64,000 nucleotides of DNA from Paramyrothecium sp. XJ0827 (taxonomy: Eukaryota > Ascomycota > Sordariomycetes > Hypocreales > Stachybotryaceae), in contig JAJFPB010000009.1 in assembly GCA_020881915.1 (NCBI GenBank), positions 992,001 through 1,056,000 on the forward strand. Direction: 5' to 3'. The notes below the pieces were generated by a model. It was not told where the DNA came from. It was given only the letters and a program-made list of their open reading frames with translations, and made no database searches. Positions within the stretch are counted from its first letter, which is position 1, and each line of letters begins with the position of its first letter. Shown here piece after piece: positions 12,421 through 23,150 of this stretch. Position numbers and translations under genes: made by a program.

Positions 12421-13836
12421 ATGGCAGAAACCAGTGTTTCCATCAACAGTCAGATTCCGGGTCATTTTCTCGAGCTCCCCGTGGAATTGGTGTTGGAAAT
12501 AGCCTCATATGTCGACCGCGCAACGGTGAGGTGTCTTACCCTAACCTCTCAGAGGCTTCGAAATATATGCTGTCGTCAAGTGTTCCACAAGGTTACCCTT
12601 CGAGATGGACCCAAGCAACTGTCAGGATTGCTGCATGAAATTTGCATCACAGCAACCGGCAATAGCAGATTGCCACCGGTTTTGGATCGTGTTTCGTGAG
12701 TAACCAACGACTGCTCCTGTTCTTGTTTTACAACAAATTTCTAACGGTCACACAAGTATCCTCAACATCACCTTGAGAGATTGGCCGGGTAGTGATGAAT
12801 ACTTTGCAGAATTCTACAAGAAACCTCTTGAGTATCAGCAAGACTTTCATCGTCTTTTGCCTGGGCTGGTTGTACGCGCTTTAACCAGCTTCCCAAATCT
12901 GAAGTCTCTATGGCTTGACCTCCGCTCATTCATGCCCGCACAGCAAAAAGAGTTCATTAGACTTATGTCTGATGCAAAGCAATTAGGCATTGAAGTTCTT
13001 TCCCACGACTTGAGTCACGAAATGGTCACCTCAATGTTACCGGCGTGTCCTAACCTTCACTGGGTTAGAAGAGCGTTTGCCCATGATATCTGTCCTTCAA
13101 TGGAGCTACTTCGGACAAGGCAGTCAAGCTTGCGTAGAGTTGACATTGATACCTGGTTCTATTTGAAAGACAAACTCAACCTGGGCAGCCTTCATGAATC
13201 CGCGCACCTTATGGACGAAAACAAAAGTTCTTGCCTTGACGCAGATTTAATTCAAGACACGCTTGAGAGATTCAAAAATCTTGAGTGGCTCAACATCAGT
13301 GATGCGAGGTGGCAACGTTGGTGTCCAAATCGCCACACTGGATGGAAAGATTTTGTAAGTTTCATGATATTTCCTGTGCTAGCTTGCATCTCTAACCTCG
13401 CATTTGATAGCAAAACTCCCTCGCAGGTGTAGTGGAAGTCCTGAAAAACTACAAATCCCTCAAAGGATTGGCTTTTGCCTTGAACCCCGATACGGCAATT
13501 GAGCTTCAAAGTATCGTGGCTAGCAACTACTACTCGATTACCCAGATAAACGGGATGCAAAATCATAGATTGAGGCAGGGAGCCCTGGCGCGCTACCGGC
13601 GAAGAAGGCGCGCCATGGACGAGTGGTATTTCAACCTCTTGCGAGATATTGCATGCGAGCTACCTTTCCTGAAAGAGCTTAGCATCGTGTCAGAAGGAAA
13701 ATCATACAACCTTTACAGGGGCGCAAACGGCGCGAAGTTAAAAATTCTGCCAGAAACGGTAGAAATGTTCGAATTTTTTCATGAGTCAAAGATGCATTTC
13801 CCCTTTAGAAGGGTGACGGACAGCCGGATTTGGTAG
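12421..13836 (+). CDS. F-box protein with leucine-rich C-terminal region
   Basis: Exons 12421-12695, 12757-13354 and 13411-13836 (introns 61 and 56 bp, both with CTAAC branches) give 432 aa. Residues about 16-60 (LELPVELVLEIASYVDRATVRCLTLTSQRL...) are an F-box, expected to bind Skp1 and recruit substrates to an SCF ubiquitin ligase. The remainder contains LRR-like segments (LTSFPNLKSLWLDLRS, FKNLEWLNISD, YKSLKGLAFAL). The substrate is unknown; such single F-box genes are numerous and fast-evolving in filamentous fungi. Confidence 0.85.
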
Positions 13837-14827
13837 TGTATTTGGGCACTGAAGAGTTTTATTGTTCATGGTCCTTTGGCAGCTTTGAATTGGCCTGATA
13901 TCTTCCTTCAATGAAATATCACCGTGTTTCTACTTCTGGGAAAATATTTAAAGCGTGATCGGAACACCAGACAATGGGGTCATGCTGATCTGAGCTGCGT
14001 CCCTGGCTTTACAGAATCTCGAAGAGTTTTTTTTTTTGCACTTCTTTTCTTCCGAGTCGGGAGTTCCTTTCATGTTTATGAGGTGGATAAAGCCACTTTC
14101 AATTGTGTCGTAATCTTGTACCTTTGACTAAGTGGCATGTAGGTGGCATAAAGCCGGTTTTGTGAACTGTTCCCTCTCAATACACTTTCAATTAACCTAT
14201 GAACATTTTCTTTGAAGTACTTTCAACACGACTAAACCACATGCAACAAGAGAAACTGCATGTAAACTGCGAGACGATTTACAAAAATATAATACGCATT
14301 TACTATTACGCTAATTTCAGATAATGAGATAGGTGAAGGATAAAAAGGAAAGATTCTCATGGGGTTCGATACTTTGCGATCTTGACCTTCATCTTCTGAG
14401 GCTTAGACCAGATGCGGTGCAGAGTGAGGCATATGGATAATTCATAAAAGGAGGTGGCAATTTATCATGTGGTGCATTTTTGGAAGCATTTTTGCCCGCT
14501 TATTACAGGGCAGCCCAAGTGTTGCGAGTACGAACAAATACGCGGGTCATGCACAGCGCCGCGGTATCAAGCTAGAGTGTGGGGAGTGCTCATGGCTTCT
14601 GAACGCATGATGGTAAATTTAAATACAGTTGTAAGTCTTCACTCGGTGGCATTATTAGATTCCATATTTCACTTCTATTTCTCCTGAAAACTCTTTACGG
14701 ATTTCCTTGGCAGTCGCTCGTTCTTCCTCGGTCTTTTTGGCTCGATCGCGTTGCTCCCTCACATTTGCTGCAGCAAGCTCTTCTTGGATCGCTGGACTCA
14801 TCACAAATGTGACACTCAACAAGCACA
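13837..14827. other. Intergenic, no gene seen
   Basis: About 1 kb, AT-rich, with a run of T near 14027-14037. No family was recognised. The right end is the leader of the RTA1 remnant. Confidence 0.5.
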
Positions 14828-15281
14828 ATGGCAAGCATCCTTCTCGAACGGTGCGTGCTCAAGCAGTTTCGGGGCGATTTCTACCTCTGGAAATATGTCC
14901 CCTCAACGGCCGCATCCGTCATCGTCATCCTTCTCTTCCTAATTTTCTCGCTCGCACAGACCTGGAAAATGATGAGGGAACGCATGTGGTTTTATCTCCC
15001 GTTTGTAATTGGCGGATATTGTAAGAATTCCTGGTTCATTACTACTAAGCCGTCATACTAACTTGCCTGTAGTGGAGGTTGTCGGTTTCGCAGCTGCTAA
15101 TAACGCCACGGATCAACTCATGCCCTATATTATCCAGTCTGTGTTTACGCTCATTCCGCCTTCGCTTTTTGCAGCATTGATTTATATGACCTTGGGGCGG
15201 AGAATTCGCGGACTTGGCTCGAGAGCTGAGTCTCTATCGATCATCCGCGTTCGCTGGCTGACTACTTCAACATTACGATAA
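14828..15281 (+). pseudogene. RTA1-like lipid-translocating exporter, 3'-truncated
   Basis: Exons 14828-15020 and 15073-15281 (52-bp intron, CTAAC branch) give only 133 aa. The N-terminal part matches the RTA1 family: YLWKYVPSTAASVI, the first TM segments, then PYIIQSVFTLIPPSLFAALIYM and a LSIIRVRWLT block that in full-length proteins (about 300 aa, seven TM) leads into TM4. Here the frame stops within eight residues of that block and I find no continuation in the next 430 bp in any frame. It is therefore probably a truncated relic rather than a functional exporter, though a short three-TM product remains possible. Confidence 0.65.
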
Positions 15282-15717
15282 AATGTCGCAATGTTAGATA
15301 GTCTCGGGATCAATGTATGTAATGATCTTGTCAGGAGAGAAGGAAGCATATGAACAAAGCCTAGATAGTGCAAACGCTCGCCATGCTAGACATGTACCAG
15401 GACAACCTAGGGCGTTTTCATTTGAGCCTTTCTTTCTCAACCGGCAGAGCTGACTTTTGTACACTTTAATTTACTCGTTCGTGGATATAGTTATCGTATC
15501 GGGCTCTACATTAACTAGTAAGTCCTGCAAGTCTTTTCTGATCCACGCCGAGTTGGCCGTCGCTCGGGACACGGTCGGGATCCGCGGTGCCCGAGGCGGC
15601 AGCTCAGCCCACTTCGATACGGTTCCCAAAATGCTCATTCAATTCATCGCCAGTCACTGCTTGTTGAATCTATCTCTTGTCAACACGCTACTTTCTCATG
15701 CTTTTCGAAAATTCGGC
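15282..15717. other. Intergenic, no gene seen
   Basis: 436 bp between the RTA1 remnant and the carrier gene. The missing C-terminal half of RTA1 is not here. In the carrier frame an upstream ATG at 15630 would add about 29 residues; I prefer 15718. Confidence 0.45.
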
Positions 15718-16720
15718 ATGACGTCCAGTACAGATGTAGGAGTATCTGCGGTAAGTACATAGCCTCGTCACGCTCTACCGAGTTGTTTCTCCTAACACTT
15801 GGCAGGCTGCAGCGGGTGCAGCACTGAGCGTGGAGTTCTTCGTCCATCCCATGGATACTATAATTACTCGGATGCAGTCACCAATGTATAAGACGCAGTA
15901 CAAGGCAGTCAATGGTCTTTTCAATCGGACGCTGTTCACTGGCCTGTACCAAGGTTTCGGGCCCACCATAATCGTCAGCATACCCTCCTCTGTCGCATTT
16001 TTCACCATCTATGAGGCACTGAAAGTCTCGGCACTGAACGCGCAGGCTTCGGGTCATCTTTCTGCAGTGCCTGCCTCAATACTGCATGCGTTGAGCAGCT
16101 CAGTGGCTGACCTCGGCAGCTTGGCCATCATGAATCCGGCCGAGGTATTGAAGCAAAACGCTCAGGTTTACAGGAGTCACACGCCACGTTCGGCTAATTT
16201 GTCTCCAACCATGGAGGCTCTCCGGCATTTCAAGAAGAATCCTGCACGACTATGGGCTGGCTATACTACCCTAGTGGCAAGCCATTTACCCTCCACTGCC
16301 CTTACATTCGGTCTCTATGAAAACCTGAAGGAGACTCTTCTGTCACGTTTTGCCCATGCCTCTCATTCACCATCTCGAGAGGTTTCTATTTCTTCGTTGA
16401 GTGCGGCGCTCGCCAGTGGCATTTCCGGCAGCATTTTTGTGCCTTTTCACGTGATCACGACAAGAATCAGGCTTGCAGCTGGGCAGGGAATGAATGGCAC
16501 TTTCACAATTTCAGAAGCCTTGAGACGCGTGAAACTGCGGACGGAACACCCGCCACGATCTCTACCTCCAAGTAGTCCTATCACCTTGGGATTGGAGATT
16601 GCTAGGGTAGAAGGCCTTCGCGGCCTGTTCAGAGGCGGCACACTCACATTCCTTGCGTCTGCAATAGGAGGCGGCCTCTACCTTGGCTCTTACGAAGCCT
16701 TCAAGTTATATCTCCAGTAG
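15718..16720 (+). CDS. Mitochondrial carrier family protein, SAM-carrier (Pet8)-like, divergent
   Basis: Exons 15718-15750 and 15806-16720 (55-bp intron, CTAAC branch) give 315 aa, normal for the family. It has three roughly 100-residue repeats, each with two TM helices. The repeats carry recognisable but altered signatures: PMDTIITR, PAEVLKQN and PFHVITTR against the PX(D/E)XX(K/R)X(K/R) consensus. The arrangement (FFVHPMDT, GLYQGFGPTIIVSIPSS, NPAEVLKQ, GLFRGGTLTFLAS) is closest to mitochondrial S-adenosylmethionine carriers. The loss of charged residues, especially His in place of the acidic residue in repeat 3, makes the transported substrate uncertain. It converges with the membrane-protein gene that follows. 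Confidence 0.8.
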
Positions 16721-16974
16721 TCTACAGGGCATAGCGAATCGAATGGTAGAGGAAACTAAGCTTGACAGTAAGTCATCGATGACAATCAAGCACAGCATAT
16801 CAAGGGTTCCCATTGGTAGTTTGTTGAACAAACGATACTAAACACATAGAATTGAGCTGGGATTTATTACATGTTGAGATGATATCCAATCGCTTGTGGC
16901 AAGAATATCATCCTCGCGTGGGAATGACTATGTCATGACTTCATTCTAACAGGCCAAAGACATTAAGCAGGAAC

Positions 16975-18182
16975 TTAACTTGCCTTGTCCAACAACGCAT
17001 CGTCCCTTGTCCAAAGTATGTTTGTCGCTGCTGCTGCAGGGCCAAAGAATACGACGTCTCTGAGAAACTTCGAGAGGGGTACCCTTTTCACACCCGCCTC
17101 CTGGGATAGGACTAACGCCCATAATGCAATGGCCGCAGATCCAAAGTATTGATCGTACTTCAAGAAGTCGTGAATCGCTGCACCATGGGACTCCATTGCC
17201 TCTGAAGAGTGGGGAGATCTGGGGACAAAAAGCCTAGCCGGCGTGAAACGGCTGGCGACGCCCGCAGGCAGCTCATCCGGGATCAGGACAGCAGCAATCA
17301 TAGCACTGTAGGTCAGCCACTGACAGAGGGCAGCAACGGTGAATGCAAATCCATAGGCATGATCCAGCGCATTTCGACTCAGCTGATGGCTGGGCATGTT
17401 GATGTTTTGCCCGATGCTCACTCTCTTGGCGGCCCATGTAAAGACCTCGATGATCGCCACCACGTAAACAGGGAAGTACTGCCAGACAATGTTTGCCCGT
17501 TGACTGAGAGCAGCATCTCCGTAAGGGTAGACTAGAAAAGCAGTGGGCACGAAGTAGCCGATGACAAACGCTGGAATAACGCCATGTAGTTGGATCGGCT
17601 GTCGTAGCTTAGCAGCATCAGCCGAAGTAGGATCAGCTCTTGGAAGCGCCAGGTATAGAATTGCGTAGAGCGGCATGACCACGCCAAAGCCAAAACTCTG
17701 CATAGCAACGCCCCAGGCCGCAGCACTTCATTGACAGAGTCAGCATGGGACCGGGAGAGAAGAGTGGTTCCATTTAGGACAACTGACCTACGGAGCAACG
17801 CGTGTGGACCCGCAACGCGACGCGACTCGACCAACATAAGGATGATGATAGCTGGTAATTGCCCAGCGAATTGGAGAGCGTAGAGCGTACATTGGGGCAG
17901 CGTCCCATCGACAATGTTGGCCCAGAAGACGTTGGCGATGACGAAAACCTGGTCCAGTGCGGCGATGCCGGTATAGCGCCGGAGGATGGGTCGCGTGGTG
18001 CCGGGCAGAAGGGCGGGTTTGTTCTCGTACATGAGAGGCCTGACAGAATCCATGTAGCCGTTGCGCTCAAGCTGGTTGAACATGGCGTCCACGGCGAAGG
18101 CCAGGACGGCGACCAAGACGGCCAGCGTCAGTAGCGGGCGGGTGGCCTTGCCATTCTTACGCGCCACCGTCTGGGGCGCCAT
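16975..18182 (-). CDS. Polytopic membrane protein of unknown function (fungal family)
   Basis: Exons 18182-17788 and 17725-16975 (62-bp intron, GTCAGT donor, CTGAC branch) give 381 aa. The join yields LLRSAAAWGVAMQSFGFGVVMPLY, a continuous hydrophobic segment. About eight hydrophobic stretches alternate with short loops. A block around HGVIPAFVIGYFVPTAFLVYP resembles proteins found beside fungal natural-product genes, but none are present here. I do not know a function. The gene is a tail-to-tail neighbour of the mitochondrial carrier (254 bp apart). Confidence 0.7.
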
Positions 18183-18968
18183 GCTGAAACTCCTTCAGGT
18201 ATCTACACCTTCAGTTAAGTCTGATGATGCCGTTGGAGAGTGGTGTAGGCCGGAAGGTTCGGGTTGTCTGAACTGACAGTTGCTGCTGAAAGGGAAGCCG
18301 AGGCGCTGGCAATGAAGTTGTGGTGCATGCTTGCTGGTGGAAGGCCTTATGTCAGCAGTCATACTTGCTACAGGTTAGCCAAGTCTAGACGTCCCGAGCT
18401 GGAGGACATCACCAGGAACCAGGTCTCGCCATGGTTGCATGATCTATGATATGAAGGTTGAAAAAATAATTGAAAACCCTCTGTCCAAAGTACGAGAATA
18501 AAGCCCTCAAAAATAGATTGCGTTATGAAATTATCGTTATGTTGTCCTTGCAAGAAACAATGCAGGGTTCGAAACTGGAGGTGCCCACCTCTTGTACTTT
18601 TTCAGACCACAATGTCCCGACTCAACGTGCACAAAACGCCCACATAAATAAGACGGACGCCCGTTCCTGATAGAATGGATCATGAACGAAGCATTTGCTG
18701 TTGTGGGTGCTCATCTTCATGGGCTTTAGCAGAGGACCACAGAGATTAAATACTTGCTCTTTTCCGAACCAACTGCTCCAGCGCAGCAGAAACAAGCTCA
18801 CTGTTCCCTAGCCAATCTTTTTAGTTCATTCCTTGTAAGTCGTACGCGTGTGGTGTCTCAAAGCCTATCTTCTGTCTGAAATAGGGCCAGATTTTCTCTC
18901 CGGCTAAAAATGAAGTCTTGATGGCGATAGACGGACCCGTTTAACACGAGGCTTTCATGCACCACTCA
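18183..18968. other. Intergenic, no gene seen
   Basis: 786 bp with only short frames; it contains the promoter of the membrane-protein gene and the 3' flank of the 2EXR gene. No RNA gene or repeat was recognised. Confidence 0.5.
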
Positions 18969-20066
18969 CTAGGACTTTCCAGAGTCAGGAAGGCAACATA
19001 GAACGCCCGAGAATCGACGCCCACTGTTTAAAATGCCTAGATATTCCTTCCGTGGCCAATGCCGTTCTATTTGGCGGTCAGCCCAGTTTTGCATCATCCC
19101 TTCAAACCCTAGGGCGCTCCGCTGGCGGGCCTCGAAGGTATTTGCTAGCCCGAAGTAGTCCGTTGTCTCGATGAGCCTTTGGTAACCATCAACGAACACC
19201 ATTCGGTCGGCTCCGACTTGGGGCTTGATAGTTCGGTCAATCAACCATATGCGAGACTCTTGTGGTATTTCTCGTTTCGTCCATGCTGCAAAGATTCTGA
19301 AGCACAAGCCACGAGGGCTTGCCTCTTCCATGAGCTCCTCCAGATGACGAGGGAAGTCTTCAAGCCAGTCCATCGTGAATTCAAACGCGATGTTCTTCTT
19401 GGAATCCAAGCTAGGCCAGAACGGTAGGCTCTTGAGAAAAGACTCCCAAAGGACCGCATATTCCCTTTCGCCTGAAATATGAGGCCCAATAAAATCGAGA
19501 CAGATGATGTCTCTCTGAGGACAGACATCAAACCACAATGTCTGCTCAGAACAATCCTGTATCATGACGGCCGTTTTTTCTGTGGCTAATTTCTGGTGCC
19601 ATATCATAACATATCTGGATTCTTGGCAAGCATTCCAGACCCCTACATTCCGAGTGTGGAATGATCGACTGTCCTGGCACCACGCTGCTTTATGCTGAGC
19701 ATGGTCTGAACTTTTATACAACGCCGCTGTCGGCCGAGGAGCCAGAGACTTGTGGTTGTCAATGCTAGCTTGGATCGTTGGTCGAATTTGACAAGCAGGC
19801 ACCTTCCCACTGCCCAAGGCCGTAATCGGCCCTATGCAAAAGTTGGTCATGCCGTATTTCTCGTGCGGGTGTTTTGCGATGGGGAAATAATGAATGCTTC
19901 CTGTGTCGTCATTCGGCTGGTAAGCTAAGCCCCAGATACAAAAACGCAATTCTGCGGGCAGCTTGCCGAAGCAATGGAACGTCGATGGGATGGACATCGT
20001 TGCTTTGGGGGTTTTCATAACTCTTGCCTCTGTCATTGTGTCCGATGCCACTTTCTCGCTTCCCAT
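18969..20066 (-). CDS. 2EXR-domain protein
   Basis: Single exon, 365 aa from ATG 20066. Residues about 30-50 carry FHCFGKLPAELRFCIWGLA, the 2EXR signature (F-x-x-F-x-x-L-P-x-E-L-R-x-x-I-W) of a large fungal family of unknown biochemical role. The C-terminal part has aromatic-rich conserved-looking blocks (ICLDFIGPHI, FEFTMDWLEDFPRHLEEL). No catalytic motif is seen. An internal Met shortly before the 2EXR motif is an alternative start. Confidence 0.8.
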   Translation of the reverse strand: MGSEKVASDTMTEARVMKTPKATMSIPSTFHCFGKLPAELRFCIWGLAYQPNDDTGSIHYFPIAKHPHEKYGMTNFCIGPITALGSGKVPACQIRPTIQASIDNHKSLAPRPTAALYKSSDHAQHKAAWCQDSRSFHTRNVGVWNACQESRYVMIWHQKLATEKTAVMIQDCSEQTLWFDVCPQRDIICLDFIGPHISGEREYAVLWESFLKSLPFWPSLDSKKNIAFEFTMDWLEDFPRHLEELMEEASPRGLCFRIFAAWTKREIPQESRIWLIDRTIKPQVGADRMVFVDGYQRLIETTDYFGLANTFEARQRSALGFEGMMQNWADRQIERHWPRKEYLGILNSGRRFSGVLCCLPDSGKS

Positions 20067-20437
20067 CAAGGCATGATTGCTGGGTTTTATTCGGAGGCCA
20101 GCTCATGAAGCTTTTCACGTGGACGCATCAAGAAAACCTTGGAGAGGGAGGGAAATTTTGGGCACCCGGGTGCATCAGAAAGTAAATTTGTTATTCAGGT
20201 GCCTGTTCACCCCGTTGAGAGCTGCATGGCCACGTTCTAAAGTCGCCTTCCGCCTCCAGCCTGCTCAGGTCATGTAGATGAAGGGAATATTACCAATAAG
20301 GGGTAAGCTGTCGCCTCACCACCAATCTACCCCCACCATTGGGAACAAGAAGAGGATGGAACAACAACGCAACCACGCCTATTGAGATGGCTAGGAGGCC
20401 AAAAAGAAGACCAATAGATCCAAAAAGAAAAAACACA
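20067..20437. other. Intergenic, no gene seen
   Basis: 371 bp separating the 2EXR gene start from the tRNA-Pro 3' end. Nothing was recognised. Confidence 0.45.
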
Positions 20438-20528
20438 GGGTCTGGCCGGGGATTGAACCCGGGACCTCTCGCAAATCGTGCTTCGGGTGTTGCCCTAAGC
20501 GAGAATCATACCACTAGACCACCAGACC
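20438..20528 (-). tRNA. tRNA-Pro (anticodon AGG), with intron
   Basis: The acceptor stem GGTCTGG (from 20528) pairs fully with CCAGACC. The T arm is CCGGG-TTCAATC-CCCGG. The anticodon stem CTCGC/GCGAG encloses TTAGGG...T, giving anticodon AGG. A 19-nt intron starts after position 37, the usual place for nuclear tRNA introns. The A/B box sequences (TGGTCTAGTGG, GGTTCAATCC) are intact. It looks functional. Confidence 0.93.
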
Positions 20529-21479
20529 GAGATGGTGACGCGCTCATCACGTGATGAGCTGTTGTTGGAGGAGGCGGAGGTAAGACGGTCTATGATGCTG
20601 AGATCAGGATTGTCAATGTCCCCGGGAGCTTCGGGAAGATCGTCGGAGGCAAGCGGCTTATTGTACCAATCTTTTATAGATATATCCTGTTGTAAATTAT
20701 TCCGTACTGACGTTTTGCGGTATATTTTACGCCTCCAATCAAGTCTCTTTGCTGGTGCTGTTCCAGCGCGATCGCCGTGGTGTTTCGAGGGCGATCTGAG
20801 AACATCGGATCGTATTCAAGGGGGGCATAATTTGTTGATCCTACCAGGAGAGACACCAAACTCCAAAACAGAGGTCCTTACTAAACGAAAAGCCATATTG
20901 CATAGCATTATGCTGTAGCACGGCCCCTTTTATCTCAAGATTATACGTCAAGGCTGATCCAGCAATGACCATTTCCAGGGACAGCATGGTGCCTAGTGTA
21001 GGGTAACAAAAGTGCTTTGCGCGCGGGCCACCACTGACGTGGATTCTCTGCATAAAGGTGCCACGACGTGGTGACAAGGGCATGAGAATTAAAAGCAATT
21101 TCATGCAAGAGACCGATTTAGCTGATTCCAAATCCCCTGGAAGGTCCTCCACAACCACATATGCCTGTCGGGAACCCGGGAGGGGCCTAAGTTCAATGGC
21201 GCATCTTTGCCCTACCGGACTACCGAGCGGATGACGTCGGCCATGTTCCGGAGGCTCAGCGACCCTTTCTGTTCCCAGGACATGATGCATGGATGAGGCA
21301 AGGGGAAAAGACATCTCCGGCACCCTGCCCGTGCGCGATCCGCTGATGAACCCATATGATGCAAATTTAACTCCTCGATACCGGTGGCACCTTCACTCTC
21401 GTAAATATACCCGGCTCCCCCCAGCGCACCCGCTTTCGCCGGCAATTGAGCGCCCACAGATGCCCTCAAACATCCCAAG
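20529..21479. other. Intergenic, no gene seen
   Basis: About 950 bp between tRNA-Pro and the HSL-type hydrolase. Short frames only, no recognised family or repeat. Base composition becomes GC-rich toward the hydrolase. Confidence 0.5.
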
Positions 21480-22592
21480 ATGCCTGTGAGCTACAATTCA
21501 TCAGTCCATGCGGCCTCCCGGGAGACCGGCCTCACGGTCCGCATCTGCAAGGAGCGTTCCTGGGCCATGCTGCTGCTCCAAGTGCTCATCAGACCGGCGC
21601 GGCCGTCACTCGTCAAACCTGGGCCGGTGCATCCCCCGGGATCGCCGCGCCTCTGCGTCCCCGGCAAGGTGCACAAGTACTGCCAGGTCGGCGAGAGGCA
21701 GGTCAACAAGATCTGGCTCTACGATTTGACCTGTCGGCCGGGCAAGCAAAAACGAACGGCACATGGCAACAGCAATCAGACGGCACAGCAGCAGCACGGC
21801 CGGCAGAACGACCAGAAGAAGAAAAGGCACATCTACTACTTCGCCGGCGGCGGATGGCGGGATCCCCCGAGCAAAAACCACTGGTCCCTGGTCAACGAGC
21901 TCGCCCGCTCCCTCACCGACACAATCGTGACCGTCGTCTCCTGTCCCCTAGCGCCAAACTCCCCCGCCTCGGTGACGCTCCCGCAGCTCCGGGAACTCTA
22001 TGACAAGCTGATGCAGGAGTCCAAAAACAAGAACGAGCGGGCCGTCCTGGCGGGCGACAGCTCCGGCGGCAACATCGCCCTGTCGCTCGCCACGTGGAGC
22101 GCGTCCGGAGAAGGCCGAGGCGTCGTCCCGGCCGCCGTCATGGCCATCTGCCCGACGACGGACCTGCGTCACGCGGAGCCGCAGATCCACGCCGTCGCCA
22201 AGAGGGACCCCATCCACACCATGGCCATGATCAACGCCACGGCGCGGACCTGGTACCACAGCAACTCGAAGCCCGAGGCTGCGCACGCGAGCAACGCGAC
22301 CGAGGCCGGCGGCCCGCTGACGTCGGCCGAAGACCCTGCCATATCGCCGCTGCTGGCGCCCCTGGAGCCGCTGGCGGCCAACAACGTCAAGGTCCACGGC
22401 GTCACGGGGTCCTACGACATCCTGGCCCCGGAGGCGGTGCTGTTCCGGGAGAAGTGCAGGGAGGCGGGCGTGGTGGGCGAGTGGCTGGACTGGGACAAGC
22501 AGATGCACTGCTTCCCGCTGGCGTTTGGCTACGGCCTCAATGAGAGTGTCCAAGGCTTAGCCTGGATCGTTGATGTTCTCCAAAGGACCTGA
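21480..22592 (+). CDS. Alpha/beta hydrolase, HSL-like (fold-3) esterase
   Basis: Single exon, 370 aa, noticeably GC-rich. The nucleophile motif GDSSGG has its Ser at 194. The acid is likely the Asp in GSYDILAPEA (about 316) and the His that in KQMHCFPLAFGYG (about 345). The oxyanion-hole motif is AGGGW (122-126) rather than the HGGG typical of HSL enzymes. A Gln/Lys-rich insertion (about 87-116) precedes it. Expected to hydrolyse small carboxylic esters; the true substrate is unknown. No signal peptide is evident. The start at 21480 has a good context (CAAGATGCC). Confidence 0.85.
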   Translation: MPVSYNSSVHAASRETGLTVRICKERSWAMLLLQVLIRPARPSLVKPGPVHPPGSPRLCVPGKVHKYCQVGERQVNKIWLYDLTCRPGKQKRTAHGNSNQTAQQQHGRQNDQKKKRHIYYFAGGGWRDPPSKNHWSLVNELARSLTDTIVTVVSCPLAPNSPASVTLPQLRELYDKLMQESKNKNERAVLAGDSSGGNIALSLATWSASGEGRGVVPAAVMAICPTTDLRHAEPQIHAVAKRDPIHTMAMINATARTWYHSNSKPEAAHASNATEAGGPLTSAEDPAISPLLAPLEPLAANNVKVHGVTGSYDILAPEAVLFREKCREAGVVGEWLDWDKQMHCFPLAFGYGLNESVQGLAWIVDVLQRT

Positions 22593-22902
22593 AGCTGGTC
22601 ATGCTGCGAGTCACGGCTCGTTGATCTAGTCGATTCATAGGCACGGCGTCAATGTGGTTCCTCATTCTAGTTCGTTCGTCTGGTCAGCATCATTTACTGG
22701 TTGGTTAGGTTTGTTCTTCGTTCGGTCTAGATGAGTACTTAGATCTTTTCGTCCCCACCAAGGGCACACAATTCACGATGGCTCCATCTCTTCACCCACT
22801 GAGGAACCCACAGCTCCCACCATCACCTTCTTGAACTGTGTCAACGGCTCCGGATCCCAACAAGCGGAGATCCGGCTTCGGATCTTCCGCATCCATCCAT
22901 CA
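22593..22902. other. Intergenic, no gene seen
   Basis: 310 bp between the hydrolase stop and the first tRNA-Gly. Nothing was recognised. Confidence 0.45.
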
Positions 22903-22984
22903 GCGTAATTGGTTTAGTGGTAAAATTCTCCGTTGCCATCCGAGCCGCGTCGGGGAGCCCTGGGTTCGATTCCCAGATTACGCA
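22903..22984 (+). tRNA. tRNA-Gly (anticodon GCC), with intron, copy 1
   Basis: The acceptor GCGTAAT pairs with ATTACGC. Anticodon stem CTCCG/CGGGG (one G-T pair), loop TTGCCA + T with anticodon GCC, interrupted by an 11-nt intron after position 37. T arm CTGGG-TTCGATT-CCCAG. All arms form, so it is probably functional. A second near-identical copy lies 84 bp downstream. Confidence 0.93.
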
Positions 22985-23068
22985 GGACTCTTGGATTGTG
23001 AGACACCGTCTTCGGATTCGCACCTTCACGGGGTCTTCCGCTGATGAGGTCTCGACACAACACTCCAA

Positions 23069-23150
23069 GCGTGATTGGTTTAGTGGTAAAATTCTCCGTT
23101 GCCATCCGAGCAACGTCGGGGAGCCCTGGGTTCGATTCCCAGATCACGCA
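23069..23150 (+). tRNA. tRNA-Gly (anticodon GCC), with intron, copy 2
   Basis: Same fold as the upstream copy. The acceptor GCGTGAT pairs with ATCACGC, so the single difference in the stem is compensated on the other strand. The 11-nt intron differs from copy 1 at two bases. The region just upstream of each copy shares a similar TTCCGC-containing stretch, consistent with a tandem duplication of tRNA plus flank. Confidence 0.93.

Noticed and set aside
21446..22543. Long alternative frames over the HSL hydrolase on both strands
   Set aside because: Shadows caused by high GC; only the frame with GDSSGG and the catalytic Asp and His is meaningful.
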